Of a stretch of 5,302 nucleotides of DNA, positions 1-5,302 are shown in pieces; the stretch's first letter is position 1, and each line of letters opens with the position of its first letter. The notes below the pieces were generated by a model, which was not told where the DNA came from, ran no database searches, and was given only the letters and a program-made list of their open reading frames with translations. The DNA is from Thermopetrobacter sp. (GTDB lineage Bacteria; Pseudomonadota; Alphaproteobacteria; Rhizobiales; Aestuariivirgaceae): the NCBI GenBank assembly GCA_011374735.1, contig DRPD01000117.1, forward strand, positions 1-5,302, in the 5' to 3' direction. Position numbers and translations under genes: made by a program.

Positions 1-947
1 CGCATGCTCTCATTGGCGGCCAGTTCGGCCATGTGGGTTTCGGGAAAGCCGCCGGGCAGGAACAGGCCGTCGATGTTCTCCGGCAGGCGTTCATCGGCGA
101 TGGGCGAGAACGGCGCCAGTTCGGCGCCGGCGGCGGCGAAGGCCTCCAGATCGTCGGCGTAGGTGAAGCAGAAGGCGGCGTCTTGGGCGATGGCGACGCG
201 CACGTCCGGCGCGGGCGGCGGCGGGGCGGGCGGCAGCGCCATCTCCAGGGCCGGAGCCGTCGCCGCAATCCTGAGCAGGCGATCCAGATCGACGCCGCCG
301 CGCACCGCCTGCGCGATGCGATCCACATGGGCGCTCAGCTCCGCCTCCATGTCGCCGGGGGTGGTCAGGCCCAGATGGCGCTCCGGCAGCACCATCGCGG
401 GATCACGCGGCACGGCGCCCAGCACCGGGATGTCGGTGTAGGTTTCCACCGCGGCGCGCAGCTTTTCCTCATGGCGCGGGCCGCCGACGCGGTTGAGGAT
501 GACACCGGCGATGCTGACGGCCGGGTCAAAGGCCTGATAGCCCAGCAGCAGCGGGGCGATGCCGCGGGTGGTGCCTTCGGTGTCGATGAGCAGCACCACG
601 GGGCTTTGCGTCAGCCTGGCCAGCGCGGCGTTGGAATCGCGGCCCTTGAGGTCGATGCCGTCGTGCAAGCCCTTATTGGTTTCGATGATGTTGATGTCGG
701 CGCCGGAGCCCTTGAGCGCCAGCAGGCGCAGGATTTCGTCGGGCGACTGGGTGTTGAAGTCGAGATTGTAGCCGGCGCGGCCCGCGGCCAGCCGGTGCCA
801 CAGGGGATCGATGTAATCGGGGCCCTTCTTGAAGGCCCGCACCGTCAGGCCACGATCTTTCAAGGCGCGGGCCAGACCGACGGTGAGCGTGGTCTTGCCC
901 GACGACTTGGCGGCGGCGGCGATGAGGATGCGGGGTATTGCCGGCAT
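1..947 (-). CDS. dsrN: DsrN, CobB/CbiA-like glutamine-dependent amidotransferase (3' end cut off)
   Basis: Cytoplasmic relative of cobyrinic acid a,c-diamide synthase. In dsr operons it is proposed to amidate sirohaem to the sirohaem amide of DsrAB, using ATP and glutamine. Seen: 315 residues, with an N-terminal ATPase domain whose P-loop AAKSSGKT lies at 12-19, the family motif KKGPDYIDP at 40-48, ETNKGLHDG at 89-97, a proline-rich linker (239-247), then the start of the glutaminase domain with LPGGFPE at 297-303. The frame is open at the left edge. The catalytic cysteine expected some 20-25 residues after GGFPE lies beyond the window, so whether it is intact is unknown; relatives are about 450-470 residues. 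The ATG at 947 is the only plausible start: the frame upstream has a stop 36 nt earlier with no ATG, GTG or TTG between, and the P-loop begins almost at once. A Shine-Dalgarno sequence is not evident. Genome position right after dsrP supports DsrN over a cobalamin-pathway CobB. Confidence 0.9.
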   Translation of the reverse strand, partial: MPAIPRILIAAAAKSSGKTTLTVGLARALKDRGLTVRAFKKGPDYIDPLWHRLAAGRAGYNLDFNTQSPDEILRLLALKGSGADINIIETNKGLHDGIDLKGRDSNAALARLTQSPVVLLIDTEGTTRGIAPLLLGYQAFDPAVSIAGVILNRVGGPRHEEKLRAAVETYTDIPVLGAVPRDPAMVLPERHLGLTTPGDMEAELSAHVDRIAQAVRGGVDLDRLLRIAATAPALEMALPPAPPPPAPDVRVAIAQDAAFCFTYADDLEAFAAAGAELAPFSPIADERLPENIDGLFLPGGFPETHMAELAANESM

Positions 948-1010
948 GGCCCGAATGCGTCGCCCAAGGCACGGCCGCTGTCAAGCGCCATGCCGGATGG
1001 CGGCCAGTCC
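948..1010 (-). other. dsrP-dsrN intergenic gap with possible hairpin
   Basis: This 63-nt gap is the widest in the window. On the minus strand it carries a perfect 6-bp inverted repeat, CGCCAT (1002-997) and ATGGCG (991-986), around a 5-nt loop. A second pairing, GGCCGC (1005-1000) with GCGGCC (978-973), would use some of the same bases, so the two folds exclude each other. There is no T-run after either, so it does not look like an intrinsic terminator. It may pause transcription, stabilise an mRNA end or do nothing, because short stems are frequent in GC-rich DNA. The role is inference only. Confidence 0.35.
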
Positions 1011-2255
1011 TCAGGCGGCCTTCTTCAGCTCCACCACGTCGGCCGCGCGGGCCAGATGGGGGTCCACGTCATCATCGGCCAGCGAGCGCGGCAGGATGGG
1101 CAGCACCCTGGCCGCGAACACGGTGATGGCGACGGCCAGCGCCGCGCCGGCCAGGCCCAGCGCGATTTCCGGCAGGCTGGGCGTGTAGCTGTTGATCACG
1201 CCATCGACGAAGCCGCTCGATACCTCCTTGCCGGGGAACATGACCAGCGGGAAGGCCTGGCCGCCGATGATGATGACATACATCAGCGCCAGGCCGCCAA
1301 GGATCACCAGCAGCGAGGCCCACGCCACCGGCGCGAAGGAGCGCCGGGCGGCATTGGAGAACAGCAGAAACAATGGCAGTGCCGTGCCGATCAGCCCGAA
1401 GCCGCCCCACAGCAGCCAGGTGTAGATGTTGCCGCCGGCCAGAATGAACTTCTCATAGGCCTGATGTTCCGGCGCGTAGAGATTGGTCAGGTGGGCGACG
1501 GCGACGAAATAGGCGGCCACCGCCACGAACACGCCGAGCAGGCGGCCCAGCCGGTTGACCAGACCATGCCCCAGCGGGCGGCCGACGGCGCGATACAGCG
1601 CCATCATGAGGAGCAGGAAAATGGCCAGCCCGAAGGAGAACGACATGGCGATGAACATCGGCGCGAAGACGGCCAGGTCATAGCCCTGGCGGGCCACCAG
1701 CCAGCCGAAGATGGAGCCGGTGCCGGTGGTCAGGATCAGGCGCCACAGGAAGGCGGCCATGCCGGCGTGCTTCTTGTATTTCTGCACCGCGAAGGAACGC
1801 GACATCTGCACGAACAGATACAGCAGCACCACGGCGAAGAAGCCGTTGTAGAGGATCATGTTCCACGCGAAGATGGACTTGAAGTTGTAGTAGGTCATGG
1901 CGACGATCAGCCGGTCGGGGCGGCCCAGATCGAGCACCAGGATCATCAGGCCGCCGGCCAGCACCGCCGCGGCCATGACCGCGGAGAGGCGCGAGAGCGG
2001 CTTGTAGGCTTTCCTGTCGAAGACGCTGCCGATGGAGGCGACGTTGAGCACACCGGAGGCGGCGACGATGAGAAAAACGGCGAACACGTGGGGCATGCCC
2101 CAGACGATCTGGTTGGTCATGCCGGTGACGATGTGGCCGTAATGCTCCATATACCAGAAGGCCAGCAGGCCGGTGCCGATGATGGCGCCCAGCACGAGCA
2201 GCGCGGCGTAATAGCCGGCGCGGCCTTCCAGCAGGGAATAATGGATGCGCTTCAT
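1011..2255 (-). CDS. dsrP: DsrP, NrfD/PsrC-type integral membrane subunit of DsrMKJOP
   Basis: Membrane subunit of the Dsr transmembrane complex, thought to exchange electrons between the quinone pool and the periplasmic iron-sulfur protein DsrO. Seen: 414 residues with about ten hydrophobic segments, near 15-34, 53-75, 91-111, 130-150, 164-186, 193-219, 237-256, 276-300, 309-331 and 361-385, and a short charged C-terminal tail (391-414). The stretch TGMTNQIVWGMPHVFAVFLI (44-63) is typical of DsrP. It contains no cysteine, which fits a subunit without its own iron-sulfur cluster. The frame runs back to an ATG at 2369 inside dsrO. I chose the ATG at 2255 because the extra 38 residues are polar, hold three cysteines and are only dsrO read in another frame, and because MKRIHYSLLEG leads straight into the first helix with a purine-rich ribosome binding site ahead. 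It follows dsrO by 16 nt, so the two are surely co-transcribed. Confidence 0.95.
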   Translation of the reverse strand: MKRIHYSLLEGRAGYYAALLVLGAIIGTGLLAFWYMEHYGHIVTGMTNQIVWGMPHVFAVFLIVAASGVLNVASIGSVFDRKAYKPLSRLSAVMAAAVLAGGLMILVLDLGRPDRLIVAMTYYNFKSIFAWNMILYNGFFAVVLLYLFVQMSRSFAVQKYKKHAGMAAFLWRLILTTGTGSIFGWLVARQGYDLAVFAPMFIAMSFSFGLAIFLLLMMALYRAVGRPLGHGLVNRLGRLLGVFVAVAAYFVAVAHLTNLYAPEHQAYEKFILAGGNIYTWLLWGGFGLIGTALPLFLLFSNAARRSFAPVAWASLLVILGGLALMYVIIIGGQAFPLVMFPGKEVSSGFVDGVINSYTPSLPEIALGLAGAALAVAITVFAARVLPILPRSLADDDVDPHLARAADVVELKKAA

Positions 2256-2265
2256 GTCCCAACAA

Positions 2266-2274
2266 TCTCCCTTA
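2266..2274 (-). promoter_or_regulatory. Ribosome binding site of dsrP, fused to the dsrO stop codon
   Basis: The minus strand reads TAAGGGAGA here. Its first three bases are the stop codon of dsrO, and GGGAGA serves as the Shine-Dalgarno sequence, 10 nt before the ATG at 2255. A ribosome ending dsrO would sit on this site, so translational coupling is likely (inference). It also supports the shorter start for dsrP. Confidence 0.6.
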
Positions 2275-3033
2275 CGGCAGGCGCGTGTAGCGCACGCCCA
2301 GATCGAGCCCCAGATCGGCGCGGATCTCATAGGTGGGGATTTCCGCCAGCCGCTTGCTGATCCCGGCATTCGGGTCGTTCAGGTCGCCGAACATCATGGC
2401 GCCCTTGTCGCAGGCCTCCACGCAGGCCGGGATTTGCCCGACATCGACACGGTGGGCGCACATGTCGCAACTGGTCACACAGCCCTTGCCCATCGGGGCA
2501 TGCGGCTTCTTGCGCTCTTCCGGGATATCCTCGTGGACGAAGGAGCGGGCCTTGTAGGGGCAGGCCATCATGCAATAGCGGCAGCCGATGCAGATGTGCA
2601 TGTCCACCCGCACGATGCCGTCGACGCGCTGCATGGAGGCGCCGGTGGGGCAGACATCGACGCACGGCGGGTTGGCGCAGTGTTGACACATCACCGGCAG
2701 CGACATGGCGAAGCCGGTGGCCGGGTCCTTGACGTTGACCTTGCGGATCCACTGCACGTCGGTGAGCGAGCCGTCCTCGGCCTGCCAGCCGTTCTCTTCC
2801 TTGCAGGCGCTGACGCACTTGTCGCAATCATCGGTGCACTTCGTGGTGTCGATGAGCATGCCCCAACGCTTCTTCGGGTCGACGGCGGGTTTGCCGTCGG
2901 CCGCCGCCGCCTCGCCACCGGCGCCGGTGGTCAGCAGCATCAGGCCGGGGGCCAGCGTCAGCACGCCGCCGGTGGCCAGCGCCGCCTTGATGAAGTCGCG
3001 GCGGGCCTTGCCGGAGAGGGAGGTGTCGGTCAT
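2272..3033 (-). CDS. dsrO: DsrO, Tat-exported [4Fe-4S] ferredoxin-like subunit of DsrMKJOP
   Basis: Periplasmic iron-sulfur electron carrier of the DmsB/PsrB/HybA ferredoxin type, expected to pass electrons between DsrJ and the membrane subunit DsrP. Seen: 253 residues. A twin-arginine signal (ARRDFIK at 10-16) is followed by a hydrophobic stretch at about 17-35 and an alanine-rich possible cleavage region near 42-46, so the protein should cross the membrane folded. Four cysteine groups follow: C66/C70/C73/C77, C116/C119/C124/C128, C148/C151/C154/C158 and C189/C192/C204/C208. This is enough for four [4Fe-4S] clusters; in this family ligands are exchanged between groups, so exact pairing is not claimed. 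C185 is an additional cysteine. The start ATG at 3033 overlaps the dsrJ stop (ATGA) and has a strong Shine-Dalgarno sequence. The stop TAA overlaps the dsrP ribosome binding site. Position between dsrJ and dsrP separates it from other DmsB-like proteins. Confidence 0.95.
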   Translation of the reverse strand: MTDTSLSGKARRDFIKAALATGGVLTLAPGLMLLTTGAGGEAAAADGKPAVDPKKRWGMLIDTTKCTDDCDKCVSACKEENGWQAEDGSLTDVQWIRKVNVKDPATGFAMSLPVMCQHCANPPCVDVCPTGASMQRVDGIVRVDMHICIGCRYCMMACPYKARSFVHEDIPEERKKPHAPMGKGCVTSCDMCAHRVDVGQIPACVEACDKGAMMFGDLNDPNAGISKRLAEIPTYEIRADLGLDLGVRYTRLP

Positions 3034-3479
3034 TTTCGGCCCTCCTTCAGGTATTTCTTCAGCGCGGCGAAATCGGTGGCGCCACGATGCGGCGGTCGCA
3101 GGGCCTGCTTGCCGGCGCCGTCGCGCGGCACGGAGACGTGGCAGCTCCAGCAGTCCACCTTGACCGCCGTGTAATCATGACAGACGCGGCAGAAGTGCTG
3201 CGGCGACTTGACGGTGACCGGCTTGCCGTCGTCACCCTTCACGGCATGGCAATTCAGGCAGGCGGCAAAGGCCACCTTGCCGCCGCGCACGCCGTCATAC
3301 ATGGTGGCGTCGCGGCGGTGCTTGAGCAGCTCCATGTGCTGGCGGCGCATTTCGGGGCCGGGCAGCACGCATTCGCCCTTGCTCCGGTCGATGGGCACCT
3401 TCGGCGCCACATCACCGGCCAACGCGGGCGCGGCCATGACGGCCAGCGCCAGCATCACGGTCTTCAAGCCTGCCTTCAT
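3030..3479 (-). CDS. dsrJ: DsrJ, periplasmic triheme cytochrome c of DsrMKJOP
   Basis: Triheme c-type cytochrome, the periplasmic haem subunit of the Dsr transmembrane complex. Its redox partner in sulfur oxidisers is not settled. Seen: 149 residues. An N-terminal Sec-type signal or anchor (K3, K6, hydrophobic 7-20, ALA-G at 19-22) could be cleaved after A21, though the A. vinosum DsrJ signal is reported to stay on as an anchor. Three haem-binding CXXCH motifs lie at CLNCH 74-78, CRVCH 97-101 and CWSCH 110-114. The only other cysteine is C37 in GEC, matching the cysteine that gives one DsrJ haem unusual His/Cys ligation. Spare histidines H48, H54, H95 and H131 can serve as distal ligands. The start at 3479 has a GGAGGAG site just upstream. 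The stop overlaps the dsrO start by 4 nt, and dsrL ends 28 nt before it. Confidence 0.95.
   Translation of the reverse strand: MKAGLKTVMLALAVMAAPALAGDVAPKVPIDRSKGECVLPGPEMRRQHMELLKHRRDATMYDGVRGGKVAFAACLNCHAVKGDDGKPVTVKSPQHFCRVCHDYTAVKVDCWSCHVSVPRDGAGKQALRPPHRGATDFAALKKYLKEGRK
3041..3047 (-). promoter_or_regulatory. Ribosome binding site of dsrO, inside the end of dsrJ
   Basis: The minus strand reads AAGGAGG, a near-perfect Shine-Dalgarno sequence, 7 nt before the dsrO ATG at 3033. It sits within the last codons of dsrJ (the LKEGRK end), so it confirms the overlapping start and fits coupled translation of dsrJ and dsrO. Confidence 0.8.
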
Positions 3480-3482
3480 GAG

Positions 3483-3489
3483 CTCCTCC
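3483..3489 (-). promoter_or_regulatory. Ribosome binding site of dsrJ
   Basis: GGAGGAG on the minus strand lies in the 28-nt gap after dsrL, with 3 nt between its last base and the dsrJ ATG at 3479 (5 nt if GGAGG is taken as the core). It supports the chosen start, which also gives a normal signal peptide. Confidence 0.75.
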
Positions 3490-3507
3490 GCCGTCCTTCA
3501 GGCGTTG

Positions 3508-5302
3508 TTACTGACCCAGCCCCATCTTGATGTAGCCCGTCGGGCAGACATCGGCGCAGATGTGGCAGCCGACGCAGCGGGTGTATTCGGTGAACACGTA
3601 GCGGCCGACGGCGCGCTCGTCCTTCTTCACCCGGTGCACGGCGTCCTGCGGGCAGTAGATGACGCAGTTGTCGCACTCGAAGCACAGGCCGCAGCTCATG
3701 CAGCGTTCGCCCTCGTATTGCGCCTGCTCCTCGGTCAGCGGCTTGATGCGCTCGTCGAAGTGGCCCAGCACCTTCTCCGCATCCACCGGGATCTCCTCGC
3801 GCTTGGCGCGCGGCTGCTCGGTGAAGTGGCCGAGATACAGCTCCTCGTGGGTGATGACGTCTGAGGAGGCGCGATCCTCGTAGTTGTGCACCGCCCATTC
3901 GGCGTCGTTGGTGCCCATGGTCTGGCTGCCGTCATAGGGCTGCACGTCGTGGCCGCGCTGGGCCAGCTCACCCAGCAGGTTGAAGTGGGCGACGTCCACC
4001 TTGGGGCGTTTCTCCAACTCCTCGCCGGACAGGAAATGGGCGATCTCGTCCGCGGCGATGCGGGCATGGCCGATGGCGGTGGTCAGCAGATGCGGGCGGA
4101 TGATGTCACCGCCGGCGAAATGCTTCTCCTTGCCGGCGACGCGGAAGTAGGCGTCGGTGTCCATGAAGCCGCGCTCGTTGGCGAAGTCCTCGAAGCCTTC
4201 GAAGTCGCCATACTGGCCGATGGCGGAGACGATGAGGTCGGCCTCGACGGTGAATTCGGTGCCCTCGATGGGGACCGGCGTCATGCCGTCCATCTTGCAT
4301 TCGCACATCTTCAGGCCGACGGCCTTGTCGCCCTCCTTGATGACCTCCAGGGGCATGACGCCGCCCTTGATCTCGACGCCCTCGCGCATGGCCTCCTCGC
4401 GCTCGTGTTCAGCGGCCACCATCTCGTCGATGGGGAACAGGGAGGTCAGCACGGCCTGCACGCCCTCACGCTGCAGGATGCCGGCCACGTCATCGGCGGT
4501 GAAGCCGCCGATCTTGCCGTCGATATTGTCGGTCTTGCGCACCTCCTTGATGTGGCCCAGACGACGGGCCACGGAGGCCACGTCGATGGAGGTGTCGCCA
4601 CCGCCGACGACGACGATGCGCTTCGCCGTGCCATAGACCCAGCCCTGGTTGAAGGCCTCCAGGAATTCCACGCCGGTGATGCAGTTTTCGCACTCATTGA
4701 AGCCCGGCACCGGCAGCGGGCGGCCCTTCTGGGCGCCGACGGCCCAGAAGATGGCGTCGAACTCGTCCTCCAGCTGCTCCACGGAAACGTCGGCGCCGAC
4801 GCGGGTGCCGGTGCGGGCCTCCACGCCCATGTCGAGAATGCGCTGGATTTCGGCGTCCAGCTTGTCACGCGGCACGCGGTAGGTGGGGATGCCGTAACGC
4901 ATCATGCCGCCCAGCTTCTCGTGCTCCTCGAACACGGTGACGTTGAAGCCCTTCTGGCGCAGGAAGAACGCGGCGGCCAGGCCACCGGGGCCGGAGCCGA
5001 CGATGGCCACCTTCTTCTTCGCCTCGTTGCCGCTGGTGACGGGGGTTTCGTAGGTCATGCCGTTATCGATGGCCCAGTCGCCGATGTAGTGCTCCAGGGC
5101 GTTGATGCCGACATAGTCCTCAACCACGTTGCGGTTGCAGCCGTCCTCGCACGGGGCCGGACAGACGCGCCCCATGACGGCCGGGAACGGGTTGGCCTTG
5201 GTCATGCGGCGGAAGGCGTATTCCTGCCAGCTCATGTTCTCGTCGGCCGGCTTGTCCATGCCGCGCGCGATGGCCAGCCAGCCGCGGATGTCATGACCGG
5301 AC
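3508..5302 (-). CDS. dsrL: DsrL, NAD(P)H-linked iron-sulfur flavoprotein partner of DsrAB (5' end cut off)
   Basis: Cytoplasmic oxidoreductase of the glutamate synthase small-subunit family. In sulfur oxidisers it accepts electrons from DsrAB and reduces NAD(P)+. Seen: 597 whole codons, first visible residues SGHDIRGWLAIARG. The frame stays open to the right edge, so the ATG at 5259 is an internal methionine; full-length DsrL is about 650 residues. Numbered from the first visible residue: an N-terminal cluster site CPAPCEDGC (47-55); FAD-binding GSGPGG (102-107) followed by the acidic E125/E126 of the second strand; EKLGGMMRYGIP (128-139); a second dinucleotide fold with VVGGGDTSID (231-240); the FAD-closing segment FAGGDI (395-400); a linker (about 432-533); and a C-terminal ferredoxin domain with cysteine groups 540/543/546/550 and 576/579/582/586, two [4Fe-4S] clusters. 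The linker and ferredoxin domain, absent from plain GltD, mark DsrL. The stop is TAA, 28 nt before dsrJ; the upstream neighbour is expected to be dsrK. Confidence 0.95.
   Translation of the reverse strand, partial: SGHDIRGWLAIARGMDKPADENMSWQEYAFRRMTKANPFPAVMGRVCPAPCEDGCNRNVVEDYVGINALEHYIGDWAIDNGMTYETPVTSGNEAKKKVAIVGSGPGGLAAAFFLRQKGFNVTVFEEHEKLGGMMRYGIPTYRVPRDKLDAEIQRILDMGVEARTGTRVGADVSVEQLEDEFDAIFWAVGAQKGRPLPVPGFNECENCITGVEFLEAFNQGWVYGTAKRIVVVGGGDTSIDVASVARRLGHIKEVRKTDNIDGKIGGFTADDVAGILQREGVQAVLTSLFPIDEMVAAEHEREEAMREGVEIKGGVMPLEVIKEGDKAVGLKMCECKMDGMTPVPIEGTEFTVEADLIVSAIGQYGDFEGFEDFANERGFMDTDAYFRVAGKEKHFAGGDIIRPHLLTTAIGHARIAADEIAHFLSGEELEKRPKVDVAHFNLLGELAQRGHDVQPYDGSQTMGTNDAEWAVHNYEDRASSDVITHEELYLGHFTEQPRAKREEIPVDAEKVLGHFDERIKPLTEEQAQYEGERCMSCGLCFECDNCVIYCPQDAVHRVKKDERAVGRYVFTEYTRCVGCHICADVCPTGYIKMGLGQ

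Noticed and set aside
955..984. Sigma-70 type promoter for dsrN based on TTGACA
   Set aside because: At 16-18 nt spacing the candidate -10 hexamers match TATAAT at only one or two positions.
973..1005. Rho-independent terminator after dsrP
   Set aside because: The stems are short and neither is followed by a run of T on the minus strand; dsrN follows directly in the same direction.
33..2360. Plus-strand open frame of 775 codons, the longest in the window
   Set aside because: It runs antisense to dsrN, dsrP and the end of dsrO. Its product is a low-complexity mix rich in G, A, R, H, Q and D with no recognisable domain, which is typical of a shadow frame in GC-rich coding DNA.
2256..2369. 38-residue N-terminal extension of DsrP starting inside dsrO
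   Set aside because: The extension is polar, has three cysteines and reads dsrO in another frame. The start at 2255 has a ribosome binding site and leads directly into the first membrane helix.
2245..3174. Plus-strand open frame of 309 codons over dsrO
   Set aside because: It is antisense to dsrO and its junctions, where the minus strand shows a Tat signal and four cysteine groups. The predicted protein is compositionally skewed and unlike any family I know.
3208..3864. Plus-strand open frame of 218 codons over dsrJ and the end of dsrL
   Set aside because: It crosses two well-supported minus-strand genes with haem and ferredoxin motifs; no domain or ribosome binding site supports it.
5257..5259. 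ATG as the start of dsrL
   Set aside because: The frame continues upstream without a stop, coding GHDIRGWLAIARG, which looks like conserved DsrL sequence, so this methionine is internal.

Overview
The window holds five genes in a row, all reading right to left on the minus strand, plus short gaps. In transcription order they are dsrL (5' end off the right edge), dsrJ, dsrO, dsrP and dsrN (3' end off the left edge). This is the dsrLJOPN block of the dsr operon of sulfur oxidisers, the same order as the middle of Allochromatium vinosum dsrABEFHCMKLJOPNRS. The GC-rich coding, Tat and Sec export signals and this gene order suggest a sulfur-oxidising proteobacterium that uses the reverse-acting dissimilatory sulfite reductase route. 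The genus cannot be read from the window. dsrA, dsrB, dsrC and dsrEFH lie outside it, so the oxidative direction is inferred from gene order and from the presence of dsrL and dsrN.

Layout: 5302-3508 is dsrL, an iron-sulfur flavoprotein of the glutamate synthase small-subunit type, the cytoplasmic NAD(P)H-linked electron partner of DsrAB. 3479-3030 is dsrJ, an exported triheme cytochrome c. 3033-2272 is dsrO, a Tat-exported ferredoxin-like protein with four cluster-binding cysteine groups. 2255-1011 is dsrP, a membrane protein of the NrfD/PsrC type with about ten helices. 947-1 is dsrN, a CobB/CbiA-like amidotransferase thought to modify the sirohaem of DsrAB. The gene is cut off inside its glutaminase domain.

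How they work together: DsrJ, DsrO and DsrP form the periplasm-and-membrane half of the DsrMKJOP complex, which joins redox chemistry of DsrC sulfur carriers in the cytoplasm to the quinone pool and periplasm. DsrL takes electrons from DsrAB, and DsrN finishes the DsrAB cofactor. Spacing is operonic: 28 nt between dsrL and dsrJ, a 4-nt ATGA overlap of dsrJ and dsrO, 16 nt between dsrO and dsrP, then a looser 63-nt gap before dsrN. That last gap holds a hairpin and no clear ribosome binding site, and is the most unusual non-coding stretch here.

No promoter, RNA gene, mobile element, CRISPR array or long repeat was found. The longest open frame on the plus strand (33-2360) is an antisense shadow of dsrN and dsrP. 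This is a well-conserved known system. I see no good evidence for an undescribed one, only some smaller points.
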